This document shows, piece after piece, positions 23,112-34,500 of a stretch of DNA of 64,000 nucleotides. The stretch spans positions 128,142,117 through 128,206,116 of the forward strand of contig NC_133771.1 of the NCBI RefSeq assembly GCF_003597395.2, given 5' to 3'. The DNA is from Chelonoidis abingdonii (lineage: Eukaryota > Chordata > Testudines > Testudinidae). Position 1 is the first letter of the stretch; the number at the start of each line of letters is the position of its first letter. The position numbers and the translations under genes were made by a program. The notes under the pieces were generated by a model, which was not told the DNA's origin, did not search any database, and saw only the letters and a list, made by a program, of their open reading frames with translations.

Positions 23112-24382
23112 GAAAGATAATGGAGCAAATAATTAAGAAATCAGTTTGCAAACACCTAGAAGATTATAAAGTGATAAATAACAGTCAGCACGGATTTGTC
23201 AAGAAAAATCATGTCAAACCAACCTGATAGCTTTCTTTGACATGGTAACAAACCTTGTGAATAGGGGGAAGAGGTAGATGTGGTATATCTTGACTTTAGT
23301 AAGGCTTTTGATTCTGTCTTTCATGACCTTCTCATAAACAAACTAGGGAAATACAACATAGATTGAGCTACTATAAGGTGGGTGTATAAATGGTTGCAAA
23401 ATCGTTCCCAGAGAGTAGTTATCAGTGGTTCACAGTCATGCTGGAGGGGCACAATGAGTGGGGTCCTGGAGGAATCAGTTTCTGGGTCCAGTTCTGTTCA
23501 ATATCTTCATCAATGATTTAGATAATGGCATAGAGAGTATACTTATAAAGTTTGTGGATGATACCAGGCTAGGAGGGTTTGCAAGTGGTCTGGAGGATAG
23601 GATTAAAATTCAAAATGATCTGGACAAACTGAAGAAATGGTCTGAAGTAAATAGGATGAAATTCAATCAAGAAAAATGCAAAATACTCCACTTAGGAAGG
23701 AACAATCAGTTGCGCACACACAAAATGGGAAATGACTGCCTAAGAAGGAGTACTGCGGAAAGGAATCTGGGGCTCATAGTGTATCACAAGCTAAATATGA
23801 GTCAACAGTGTAATGCTGTTGCAAAAGAAACAAACATCATTTTGGGATGTATTAGCAGGAATATTGTAAGCAAGAGACGAGAAGTAATTCTTCCGCTCTA
23901 CTCCGCACTGATTAGGCCTCAACTGGAGTAGTATGTCCAGTTCTGGGTGCCACATTTCAGGAGAGATTTGGAGAAAGTCCAGAGAAGAGAAACAAAAATG
24001 ATTAAAGGTCTATAAAACCTGACCTGTGAGAGAAGATTGAAAAAATTGGGTTTGTTTAGTCTGGAGGAAAGCAGACTGAGAGGGGACATGATAACAGTTT
24101 TCAAGTACATAAAAGATTGTTACAAGGAGGAGGGAGAAAAATTGTTCTTCTTAACCTCTGAGGATAGGACAAGAAGCAATGGGCTTAAATTGCAGCAAGG
24201 CCAGAGTGGTTAAGCGCTGGAATAAATTGCCTAGGGAGATTGTGTAATCTCTATCATTGTGGATTTTAAGAGCAGGTTGGACAAACACCTATCAAAGATC
24301 GTCTAGATAATACTTAGTCCTGCCTTGAGTGCAGGGGACTGGATTAGCTGACCTCTTGAGGTCCCTTCCAGTTCTATGATTC
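23112..24382 (+). mobile_element. CR1 LINE, 5'-truncated, reverse transcriptase to 3' end
   Basis: The fragment starts at the MEQIIKKS block of the reverse transcriptase and runs in order through QHGFVKK, VVYLDFSKAFDSV, GPVLFNIFINDLD, the active-site block FVDDTRLGG (FADD in working elements), KCKILHLGR and the C-terminal YSALIRPQLE. It then enters the 3' UTR, ending in GTTCTATGATTC, the CR1 hallmark. The longest uninterrupted part is 23,458-23,931 (157 codons); stops and shifts lie on both sides (for example near 23,230 and 23,929). CR1 copies are usually 5'-truncated like this. A working enzyme would copy its own RNA at a nicked target. Confidence 0.92.
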
Positions 24383-24735
24383 AGACTAAACATGCTAGGG
24401 AAAAACTGTGGCTGGGAATTGGAGGGGAACATTGGGATTGGTGAGGAAAAATGGAGCTGGATATTGTGAGGAGACTGGATAGGCAAACAGACTGAGTGTT
24501 GAAAGCAGGGCAGGATGGGACTGGTTGGGAAAGAAGACTGAGAGCCAGCGAGTGAAATGGGAAGGAGTGGGAGCCAGTTGGCTGTGGGTAGTGCTTAAAC
24601 TTACAACTCTAATAAATATTTTAATGTAGTTTTTTTGTATGTGCAACGTTTATGTTATTGGCAGTAGGCTCTCCAGAGCTAGAGTTGCAACCAGCTTCCA
24701 AGATAAAGCCCTGTGTTAGTCCTTGTATAACCTTG
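24383..24735. other. Unique sequence, purine-rich, no gene
   Basis: A G/A-rich stretch (24,400-24,590) with repeated TGGGA-like words follows the CR1 tail. No family recognised. Confidence 0.35.
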
Positions 24736-24743
24736 TTTTAGAG

Positions 24744-25054
24744 CAGGGGTCAGCAACCTTTCAGAAGTGGTGTGCTGAGTCTTCATTTATTCACTCTGAT
24801 TTAAGGTTTCGTGTGCCAGTAATATATTTTAATGTTTTTAGAAGGTCTCTTTCTATAAGTCTATAATATATAACTAAACTATTGTTGTCTATAAAGTAAA
24901 TAAGGTTTTCAAAATGTTTACGAAGCTTCATTTAAAATTAAATTAAAATGCAGAGCCCCCTGGACAGGTGGCCAGGACCTGGGCAGTATGAGTGCCACTG
25001 AAAATCAGCTCACGTGCCATCTTTGGCACACGTGCCATAGGTTGCCTTCCCCTG
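24744..25054 (+). mobile_element. hAT-type MITE (CAGGGGTC family), short form, 311 bp
   Basis: The ends are CAGGGGTCAGCAACCT and, inverted, CAGGGGAAGGCAACCT. Flanking 8-bp target duplications TTTTAGAG and TTTTAGAA (24,736-24,743 and 25,055-25,062) agree at 7 of 8 bases, as expected for hAT insertion. It is non-coding. The family is common in turtles, and a long relative lies at 48,095-49,712. Confidence 0.88.
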
Positions 25055-25062
25055 TTTTAGAA

Positions 25063-25625
25063 TATTGGGTTTGCCAGATATACACTGGAGGTAAAGGAGA
25101 ATATTTTTGCAAAGTTTTTGAAAAAAATCATCAAGTATCTTGAATAACAAGTTATTAAAAATTTTGGATATAAAATTTTTGCTTTTGTCTAATATTTGTT
25201 TTTATCTAGCTGAAAAAGGCTTGTTGCTATCCCTGCAAACTCTTCAGATAAATCTCCTAGAAAACTTGTATATCAGTTATAACTGAAGAAAATAAACTTC
25301 AATAAGCAAAGTTATCAGTGCTCTTTGTGCTAATTTTGTACTAATTCCTACTCCCAGTGATAGCAATAGCACTTGTTTTGCCTTTCACTTCAGTCCTGAA
25401 AACTAAAATAAATAATAAACTCCCTTCAGTTGTATATTCTGAGGATTTTAAAAGTTAATCTTCCACAGAAACAGTCTAGACCTCAGACTAGGGTGCACAT
25501 GTAGTTCTTGGTCTCAGTGTAATGCTATTATCCTAAGGGGAAAGAAACAACAGCATAAATCTCTTTGAGCTGAGGAGTTCACTCCCACTGTTAAAAGTCC
25601 ACTGAGAGCCATATCATGGTAGTAT
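25063..25625. other. Unique AT-rich sequence, nothing recognised
   Basis: No gene, RNA or clear repeat seen. Confidence 0.4.
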
Positions 25626-25629
25626 TGGA

Positions 25630-25900
25630 AACCATTGTCTGCCTGCATGAGACATGATTCCCAGCTTGTGTGGACAGATATGCACTAGCTCTACTTGGGC
25701 TAGCACTCTAAAAATACCATGGCTATAGCAGCAAAGGCAACAGCTCGGGCTTACCAGCTGAGTGCATACCCAAGGGTTGTGGGATTGTATTCCAGGAGCC
25801 AGCCCGAGCTGCTGCTTGTGCTGCTGCATACATATCCAGAGTCTTGGCCAGGATTGTACTTGAGTGCCTAGCCTGAGCTGGTGGCCATGCCACCACAGCC
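25630..25900. mobile_element. Palindromic MITE fragment
   Basis: Arms at 25,727-25,751 and 25,801-25,825 pair at 22 of 25 positions, within a longer, poorer inverted structure containing CTAGCACTCTAAAAATA. I recall related palindromic MITEs with GCTAGC and GCTCGGGCT words from turtles. Ends and target duplication are not clear, so the superfamily is unknown. Confidence 0.5.
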
Positions 25901-26541
25901 ACGCTTCATCTGATAACTTCGAAATGCAGCAACCAGGAGCAGACACCTGAGTGACAGCTACTCAAAGGAATGACACTACAGCACAGCTGCAGTAGATACA
26001 CTGTCACAGGAGTTGCTATATGTTGAAAAATATTATCTAATGCAGAAAATGAAGAGAAAACAAACCAGTGTACCACTAGTGACCTTTCACTGGTCCAGGA
26101 GTCTATAGTTTCATGAGCTGATGCCTTGCAACATATCCACCCCTTCAGCTACCTCCTTTTTGGGACTTCGTCATATAGGAACAAAGACACAAAGCCTGAA
26201 TCTGGCAGTTTGTCTACTGGACATAATGAGATAAGAAGAGCTGGATATTCAGATTAAATCGGTACCATTCTTCTAGCACAGGGCATCAGGCATCTATCAC
26301 AATTTGCTACCCCTAGACCAGAGATTGACAATAGTGAGAGGTAGCAAATTGTGACACATGGTTAATACATTCTCATGGTGCACTGCACTCTGAATCAGTA
26401 CAAGCACTCCTGGTGAGTACACTCACCACCCATACAAGGAGCCAAGTAGGCATGTGCACAAGTGACATACTAACTGTTGTGACTATATGCTGATGTAAAG
26501 TGAGTTAACAAAAGTTTGTAATGTAGATATAGCCTTAAGTA
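25901..26541. other. No gene; possible MITE end at 26,500-26,536
   Basis: The sequence TGTAGATATAGCC followed by TTA at 26,522-26,537 resembles the 3' end of a Harbinger-type MITE, but no partner end is evident. The rest is unrecognised. Confidence 0.3.
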
Positions 26542-27255
26542 CAGTGGTTCACAAAATGGGGTTCATGAACTCCTGGGGGTTCTCAAAATGTTACAGGGGG
26601 TTTTGGGGGAAAAAATTCCCTAATGGCAGACAGAGCTGTCCCTAGGGACCCCGGGCAGCATGGGGCCAGCAGCCCGGAGCCCCTAGACTTCCAAGAGCTA
26701 AGCAGATCAAAGCAAGCATATCTACCACACTGAGGAGACTGCACCTCCCTTTCCATTTCTTATAAGGAGTTTTTTGCTGTTTTTTAGATTGAATAGGCAG
26801 CTAGCATTGTTTTTAAATTATGAAGAACAAGTTTAAGCTTTGTTATAATGTGCGTTGTTTGCTCAAGACCGGAATGCTTGTGTAGGAGGAACTCTTTGAG
26901 TTGGCTTCTTAAATACCTTCATGCTGTTTCGCATCTGATACTCCTTGATGAAACGTAGGAGCCTTGTCTTATAACAGTCTTATTCAAAGTGATACAAGCT
27001 ACAAAAATGAGATCTTGGAAGAGAGTGTTGCTGTTTATATAATGTAATCAAAATACTGTAATAATAAATAAATAATAAATAGTATGTAACAAGCATGTAA
27101 AAAACAAATTTTATATTTCCAAGATCACTGCTTTTATAATTTATACTCAGGTAAAGGAGAAAATCCCTGGAAATATTCATTTTTAGGAGGGGGTTCACGA
27201 GACTTGATGTTTTAGTGAAAGGGGTTCACAGGTTGTTAAAGTTTACGAACCACTG
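26542..27255 (+). mobile_element. hAT-type MITE (CAGTGGTTC family), 714 bp
   Basis: It starts CAGTGGTTCACAAAATGG and ends TTTACGAACCACTG, imperfect inverted ends of one family. Flanking 8-mers CCTTAAGT and CCCTAAGC agree at only 6 of 8 bases, so the target duplication is weak. It matches the element at 46,581-47,347 in opposite orientation, sharing the TTCCCTAATGGC block. It is non-coding. Confidence 0.8.
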
Positions 27256-27720
27256 CCCTAAGCCCACCTCGCTTCAGTGACCTGCTGCCAGTATTCATCT
27301 AACCCCTTTACTCAGGGGCAAACTGCAGTCTGCCATGGCCACTCATCATCAGCCAGGGGGTTGGACCTGTTGCCTCTTCCTCCTCTGGCTGCCTCCCCAC
27401 AGCCCTAGTACCTCCTCCGGCCCTGACAGCAAGGCCTCTGCCTGGTGATCTACCAGGCTAGAGCTCCCCCAGATCCTCCTGCCCTTCCCCAGTACTACGC
27501 TGTCCAAAGTACCTTTTGCTCTTTCACGGTGCCAGATCCATCTCTCTCCAAGACTGGAGAGAGACTGACTATTTTCTGGCCCTGCAGCTCGTTTATAGGG
27601 CCAGGCCTGGCCCTGATTGACTGCCTCCCAGTCTTTTCTGATTGGCTCTCCACCCCAGCCCTCTCCAAGGGCTGGCTTTTAACCCTTTCAGGGCCGGAGT
27701 GGAGTGACTGCCCTGCTACA
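27256..27720 (-). mobile_element. LTR fragment (TGTAGCAG family) with promoter boxes
   Basis: On the minus strand it starts TGTAGCAGGGCAGTCACTCC at 27,720 and matches a turtle LTR I know by its TTAAAAGCCAGCCC block. Two CCAATCAG or CAATCAG boxes (near 27,640 and 27,612) precede a CCTATAAACG TATA box at about 27,590, a normal RNA polymerase II promoter layout for an LTR. It is cut at 27,256, where the hAT element begins, and the rest is missing. Confidence 0.65.
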
Positions 27721-28420
27721 TGGGGGTGTATGTAAAATATTTCACTGAATCGAGTCTCCTATACCACCTCACTATGTTATATCAGACAGAGAAGAGCTGC
27801 CTTGTGTAGGCATTGGGATGCCTGTGCCTTTAAGAACAAAGCCCTAGGAAGCAGGTGCTGAGACATATGGTCATGAGCGAGAGGAAATAAAAAAGCCCCT
27901 CTGCCCTCTCCCTATTTTTGTAAACTTTGTTATTCCCTCTGTGACACCCTGTGCCAGGGTTTTGCCCTCTGGCAGCCCTTCACCCCTGGTCTTAAACCTG
28001 GCTCTACCCTTCATCCCTGATTTTACCCCTTGTTCCTTCTCCTGCCCAGTCTTCAGCTGTTTTACAACCCCATGCAGTCAGTTTCTGCCCCCTGCTCAGA
28101 CTCTGCCCACCCGCCCTCCAATTTGCCCCCTTTGCCCTCCTTTAGCCTACGTGCATAGCAGCAGATTTTAATCCCTAGAAAGGAAGGGCAGCAGCTTCAG
28201 CAGGTGTTACTGAGCATGCTCAGTCTGTGAGCATGCTCAGTACAAGCCAAGCAGCCAGCAGGCAGGCCGTGCCATGTCTGCCTGGCACCCTGCTGAGTTC
28301 CTGGCGCCACGGGGAGAGACTGCTGTGGCTGGGGTTACTGGGCCCACAATCATGTCTAGAGGTGGCGGGTATTGAGCGCCTTGGCTCTGGCCAACGCCAG
28401 TGGGCCCAATCCTGCAGCGG
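27721..28420. other. No gene; mixed repeat-like GC-rich DNA
   Basis: Near 27,810-27,900 is a GCCTTTAAGAA...AATAAA stretch that could be an LTR remnant. At 28,209-28,243 the 12-base palindrome TGAGCATGCTCA occurs twice. No family could be fixed. Confidence 0.3.
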
Positions 28421-28519
28421 CAGGTAATGCTGCTGGGCTCGATCCTGTGTGCTGCCCCATTTTTGTGCCCCTGCCAGCTCTGAGCCCTGGGCAGCTGCCT
28501 CACCCTAGTTACGGCCCTG
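28421..28519 (-). mobile_element. Terminal part of a hAT-like element (CAGGGCCGTAACTAG end)
   Basis: Read on the minus strand the sequence begins CAGGGCCGTAACTAGGGTGA at 28,519, which resembles the end of a turtle hAT family. No matching second end or target duplication was found. Confidence 0.35.
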
Positions 28520-29425
28520 CTTCTGTACAGCAGTTTCTTTAGGATGGCCTGATCATAGATTTCAGAGGCAGCTTCCTGAAGGGACATAAATCAGCACTCA
28601 GTTTAGTTTGCTTATAGATGGAAGGATTGTAGCCACCTCATCTTCATTTGTCAAGATTTCTCAAAGCGGCAGAGAAAATCAATCTATAAAAGTATTCCAA
28701 TCTCTGACATGGATCCTTAACTAGTATTGAGGCTCATAATGAACATCCCTTCTAGATACTAAGCTCAGCACTTCTCAGCTTCCTGACTACTAAAGTGGTT
28801 TTCCTAGTGGCCATTACTTTCAATTGGAGAGTAATGGAATTAGCAGCCTTGTCAGTCAAGCCTTAATTATGCTCCATTTGGACAAAGTGGTCCTCAATAC
28901 ATTAGAGAACTTCATACCCAAAAGAGATTGCATTTTTCATAGGACACAAGGCAAAACACACAAAAAAGGTGAGGAGAAGTAGGGTTAGAGGTTGGTGACA
29001 CATTTTGGGTGTGTATACAGAGCCCACTAGTTTATTTTAAGAGGTCAAAGTAACAAAGGAAGTGATACATTTGGTACTATTGAACTTAGTAGCAAAACTC
29101 ACATAGATTTCAGTGGATCTAGGATTTGGACACCCCCTCACTCCTAGTGTCTATTTGGATCAGATGCTGTTATTCTGTGACCAAAAGCCTTCTAGTTCCT
29201 GAAAGTGACAAAGTACACTTCACCAGCTAAACCAAAGACTACATTTCACCGGAGCACTGCTCTTAGCTGTTGGTTTATGCTTCCTTTTATATGCTCTGGA
29301 AAGGCTTACAGATGCTAGGTGTTTCCATGCCCTGTGCTTGTTAAGCTTTACCTCACAGTGGAGCTCCAGGGATGTCTGACATCATCACCCTCCTGTCCTC
29401 ACTCCCAGCCCCAGATGGGTAACAC
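28520..29425. other. Unique sequence, nothing recognised
   Basis: No coding region, RNA gene or clear repeat. Confidence 0.4.
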
Positions 29426-29433
29426 TCCATAAT

Positions 29434-29809
29434 TAAGGCTAAAAGTTTGTCACGGATATTTTTAATAAAAGTCATGGACAGGTCATGAGCTTCCATGAAT
29501 TTTTCTTTATTGCTCATGACCTATCCATGGCTTTTATGAAAAATATCCATAACAAAATGGGGAGCTCAGTTACAGGATCCCCACACTGCCCACAGCATCT
29601 GGGCAGCTACAGGAGCTTGCTCTCAGCTCTAGGGCCTCCCAATTCCTGTGGGGCTCAGAGATCCAAGGTCCCTCCTTCACCCACAGCAGCTGGGAGCTCA
29701 AGGGTCCCCCCCTGCCCATGGCGGCTGGGAGCTCTGGGGTACCCCTGCGGCAGCCAGGAGCTGTAGCCCCGCCACGTTCCAGGGTCTCAGTGAAAAAATC
29801 GTAGCCTTA
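29434..29809 (+). mobile_element. MITE with perfect 8-bp target duplication and hairpin end, 376 bp
   Basis: The 8-mer TCCATAAT flanks it on both sides exactly (29,426-29,433 and 29,810-29,817), as for hAT elements. Its own ends are short inverted repeats, TAAGGCTA and TAGCCTTA. The first 110 bases form a hairpin: GTCACGGATATTTTTAATAA pairs imperfectly with TTATGAAAAATATCCATAAC, enclosing paired GGTCATGAGC and GCTCATGACC. The rest is GC-rich with repeated CAGC.GGGAGCT units. It is non-coding. Confidence 0.75.
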
Positions 29810-29817
29810 TCCATAAT

Positions 29818-30685
29818 ACATTCATATATCAAAAAATACATGATCGTATGGCATGATATAAAAATTGTATAAGCATGTGTTTGTGATGGCATTTTATGTA
29901 TGATCATATGTAGTTTATGCAAATAATCTAAAGCACAAGTGCCAATAAAACTTTGGTAATTTACCACACAATCATATTTTTCAAATATGATTTCTCAAAT
30001 TTCCACTGGCACATGTGCATAGTTAAGTTCAGTAGAATTTCATTTTTAGTGTTTAGCTGCATGAGAAATATGATTCATATGATGTGTTAGAAATGAGCTG
30101 GCCTGGGGTTGGGGAGAGGAAGAAATACAAGGCTTACCTCATTCCAAACAGAGAATTTCTTCTCTCTCTACCATAAATGAAGGTGAGTAGGGAATAAAGC
30201 AAAGTGCTGAAGAGCTAATGACATCAGAATACTTCAGTAAGTGCTGGTTGCTGTGCTTAATTTATAAGATGGGGTTTAAGCAATTAGGTGCCGGGGATCA
30301 AGAAATATTTTTATTTTCATAACTGAGGTAGCAAGCCTAGAGGTGCCAAGGCTATGAACTGCCAGGCTGAGAAGTTCAGGGACTCAGCTTGGCAAGCCCT
30401 GGCACAAATTAAGCACTGGTTAGTTGGCTTCTTCCTGTATGGGTATGCCAAGGGGAAATGGGCCTCTGAGTTCTTTCCCCATTTTCTTATCCCAAAGCAG
30501 AGAGAGGCATAATTTGGCTCTATATTTTTAGATGCATACCATAACCTATAGTGGATTTAACTTATTTTAAATCCATGAGAAAACAATATGTGGACAAACT
30601 ATAATGGGTTACACCTACAGAGAATAACAAAGGAGTTTCATAAAATTATCAGTTTTTTAAGTTAACCAAGTGCTTTTGACTCTCA
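29818..30685. other. Unique AT-rich sequence, nothing recognised
   Basis: No gene or repeat family. An octamer-like ATGCAAAT lies near 29,917. Confidence 0.35.
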
Positions 30686-30687
30686 CC

Positions 30688-31330
30688 CATAGGTGGTGGG
30701 TATAATAGGCCAGGGGAGGCTGCAGCTGCAGACCCACCACCTTTGAAAGCGCAGATGCCTGGGCTGTGGTGGCTCCACCTGCTCTCTGCCTCAAGCTCCC
30801 CTCCCACTTTTCCCCTATGGCCCCACCCATGCTCCACCTCTTCTAGTCCCTGGTCCACCCCTCCACCGAGGTCTCTACTGCCCATCTTTTGCTGCATCCC
30901 TCCTCTCCTCCATCCCCCTACCCTGAGGCACCCGCTGCTTGCTGAGTCCTCCCCCTCCTCCATGGAGTGGAGGAGAGGAGGGATGCGGTGAGCAGCAGAT
31001 GGGGTGGTTTCAGGGGAGGAGAGTTGGAGTGACGCAGCAAGCAGTGGGGGGGGGCCTTGGAGGAAGGGGGGTGGAGGAAAGAAGGGATGTAGTGACTTGG
31101 CAGGTGGGGGGGCCTTTGGGGGAGGGGTTGAAGGAGGAGAGGGACTCGGTGGGCAGCTGACGAGGGGGCCAAGTGTGAGAGGGGTCTGGGGCGAAGCAGA
31201 GGTGGCATGTGGGTGGGGCCTCAGGGTGACACAGGGGGCGGGGCCACCATCTGGGTGCCAGGGGAGCTTGGGTCAGCCACCCCAAATGCCAGAGCCACGT
31301 GCTGCCCCTTCTCTCATCTTTATTAGATGA
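30688..31330. repeat. GC-rich repeat with G-run minisatellite
   Basis: The block begins CATAGGTGGTGGGTATAATA and changes from C-rich to G-rich at about 30,960. Degenerate units such as GGAGG.G..GTGGAG recur to about 31,290, with runs of seven to nine G's at 31,045-31,055 and 31,105-31,112. Long open frames on both strands here are products of this composition. Probably the body of a turtle mobile element of unknown class. Confidence 0.5.
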
Positions 31331-33834
31331 AAAATATCTTAACTTTTTAAAAAACTTTCTAAACTAACAAAAAAATGCATTATGCTGAGTACATAACCCT
31401 ACAGAGTATTTACTTCTCACAGACTGGTAAAAAGTTAGCACTTGGCTCCCCCAAAGTTATAGGTATACCACATGTAGGCCTCACAGTGCTTCCACACGTC
31501 TTTGTAGGAATGTTTTGTCTACCTTCCTTGGGAATTGTGCCCAGTACTGTGGGTTTAGATTCATTTAAACTGTTTTTGATTGATTTATCATTTTGTCTAC
31601 AGTATTTTCAATATAACATATTAAATTGAATACAATCTTTATTTTATATGTTTACCTATGGTATTTAAACAGGAGAGGCTCTAAAAGCAACTCATAGCAG
31701 CATGAACACAAACTAAATAAACAAACATTTTATTAAGTAGAAATTGTGTTATTTAAAAAAATACATTTAAGAAAAAGCTTGCCGTATACCAGAGCGTATT
31801 TACATATTCAGCAAATTTCTCTATAAATTACAAAATCATTCTAATTTACATTCATAATTCGAAAATGATTCTTTTAGGATCATGTGAATCATCTTTTCAC
31901 TTCACCCCAGAGGCACATGACAATTTAAAGAGTAATTCTTTATACCTGACATTTAATGTGCCTCTGAGACTTATTATTCTTACCCAGAAGGTTGCTAAAC
32001 ATATTTAAAAATTTAACTAGTAACTAGTGCCAGGGCTGTGTTCTTCAAAATTCATGTTTTCCCACCTAATCCTCTCTGCTTTGGCAGAGGACATATTTGG
32101 ATATCTTCCAGTGCCTATTTAAAGGCTCTCTCCCACAGGAACTTTGATTAGAAATTAAAAGGAGAAAACTCTTTGTCACCATTAGGTGGCTCACTATGAA
32201 TGTGCTTGTGATTGGACCATTAATATCACCCCTCCTCCACTTTCCCTTTGCTTTCAATTCCTGCTGCTTCTGCTATGAGCTTTTCTACAATATGAGTCAT
32301 TTACAGGAAGGAGAAAAAGACTCTGCCTTTGAGTTCTAGAATAGTAGAAACCTGGGTCTTATTCTAAAGACAGTGTTCACAAACTGTAGCCTAAGCAGAA
32401 AGTTCTATTTGCCTCACATAACTGCTTGCCGCTTTGTTCCTTGTGTCCTTGGCAGAGACTGAAAGAGCTGGGCCTGTAATACTTGGGCCCTGCTGTGCCA
32501 CTTAAAGAAATAATAAGCCATTGTCTTCATTAAGTAACCCTTGTTTTAGCAAACAGAATCCAGATACTGAAAAGAGAACCTTTTAAGGGAAGAGAATTAG
32601 AGAAAGGGATGCTTTACAAAATTCCCTTGAGAAACTGCTTTGTTTCCACTATTTTATTGGTTCTTACTGAGAAGATTCATATTCAAATAGGTTGGGGTTG
32701 TGAATCGGTCGTTTGCACATTCTCATGCACCCAGGAAGGCTATGATTATGGCTAATTACAATGACGAATGAAATCCTAACAAGAGTGCTCAATCAGATTG
32801 CTGTTCATGCATGAAGTAACTAAGGCCAGCCAATGGAGGTGTGATTTTGGTAATTACAAACAATGTGTTTAAGTTGAAAAAAGCTTAGTAAATCTGTTCA
32901 AGACAAAATAAGGTCTAATTAATCACTTTAAGTTTTGAATTCTCCAGATCATCTGCTTACTCTGTTCATTTTAGCATTCTTTTAATAGACTTGATCTAAG
33001 GGATAAGAATGCTTCCCTGTTGTCCACACTTTCACTGGATAGAAGAATGCAACTGTTTCAGTGTTCCCAAGTCTCCCTTTGTGACAGTCATGTTTCAACC
33101 TGTTTTTAATGTAAGTAGATGGAATGCTAGAAAAATAAACATGCTGTTATTTGCTTTGCTTACTGTGTCATTATCTGTTTGGGAAAAAAGCAGTTTTAAA
33201 TAGAGTTGCTCTGAGATGTCATAGCAATATTAATCTGGGGCCCAGTCCTGCTCCCAATGAGATAAGTGGGAATTTTGCCATTTATATCAAAAGTAGATGG
33301 CTTGAAATCTTAGAAGGCATATAAATGTGTTCACTCATTATTGAGTATTTGCAACACATCTTGACTTTTATATCTCCTTGCTTTTGAATAAGGAAATACC
33401 ATAAATTGCATTTTCAGTTTTTAAACAATTTCATCTTAAAAAAGTTTAAATGTGTATCTCCCTGGGAACAAAAGAAGGGCGTGACAGGTTATATTAAAAC
33501 TCCCTTCCCCAATCTTAATATAGACATGCAGGTACGTGGGCCAATTTTTATATACATGTGATCTTTAAAAGTCAGTTTATGCTAATGTAGTGACTACCAT
33601 AACAAATCATGAACTATAAACCCAAACTGAGTGCATCAAACATAGCGGGAGTATTTCCTCTATTAGGCCCTGATCCTGCAAATGGATCTACCTGGACAAA
33701 GTCTCATTGACCTAATCAGATCCCATTGCAGGATTGTGGGTTTACACAGTAAACTCTTTAGAACACAGCTGTCTTCATTTTTGTGTGATGTACAGTGCTG
33801 AGCCCACTGTTGGTGCAAAATAATTACCACTTCC
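31331..33834. other. Unique DNA with a candidate conserved regulatory stretch
   Basis: No coding gene found. Bases 32,690-32,900 hold clustered homeodomain-type TAATTA sites (32,753, 32,851), an ACAATG Sox-type core (32,860) and a CCAAT box (32,830), with balanced composition and no repeat character. This resembles known vertebrate conserved non-coding elements, but without an alignment it is only a candidate. A decayed palindromic repeat (GGCCCTGATCCTGCAAA) lies at about 33,665-33,740. Confidence 0.3.
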
Positions 33835-33927
33835 AAAAAAATTCCCTAATGGCGGACGAGCTATCCCTAGGGACCTGGGGAGCACGAGGCCAGCAGCCTG
33901 GAGTCCCCGGACTTCCAAGAGCTAAGC
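33835..33927 (+). mobile_element. Internal fragment of the CAGTGGTTC hAT family
   Basis: About 93 bases match the internal block of the element at 26,542 (TTCCCTAATGGCGGAC through CTTCCAAGAGCTAAGC) in the same orientation, with no ends. It is a truncated relic. Confidence 0.75.
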
Positions 33928-34375
33928 TTCCAAAACCACATACCACTTGTGACTGTGTGTGTCTCTCTATTTTTAGATAGCCAGAGAGATATTAAATAGT
34001 AAATATTTGTAATGTACCTTGAAGATAAGTATTCAAAAGTATTATATAGTTGTAATCAGTGAGAAATAAATTCTTTTGTCTGTAGCCATATAAAAGATTG
34101 CAAATCATAGAAGAAATAGCATTTATTTTGAACCTTTGATTTTTGTAAGTGGAATCTCCTCACTATTCTGTGCTGGGGCTACTTCTGCCATTCCAAACAT
34201 GTCAGTAATTTTTAAATAGAATCCACAGTACCACAGAAATGTCTTCTCTTTCTCCCCATATATTGATCAGATAGAAAAAGAAATTGAAAATGATACTTGC
34301 TATATCCATTCTTGACAAGGGATAGTTTTAATCTCTGATATTTTGCAATCTGTTAGAGTTAGAAATGATAAGGCT
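33928..34375. other. Unique sequence, nothing recognised
   Basis: No feature seen. Confidence 0.35.
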
Positions 34376-34500
34376 ACTTGGAGAGACAAGGTGGGTAAGG
34401 CAGTGTCTTTTATTGGACCAGCTTCTGTTGGTGAGAAAGATAAGCTTTCGACCTTACACAGAGCTCTTCAAGTCTGGGAAACTAAGTCAGAATCCTATTT
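34376..34500 (+). repeat. Common amniote interspersed repeat fragment
   Basis: The blocks GAGACAAGGTGGGTAAGG, TCTTTTATTGGACCAGCTTC and AGATAAGCTTTCGA are known to me from many reptile and bird genomes as one repeat family. I do not recall its class with certainty. Confidence 0.55.
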
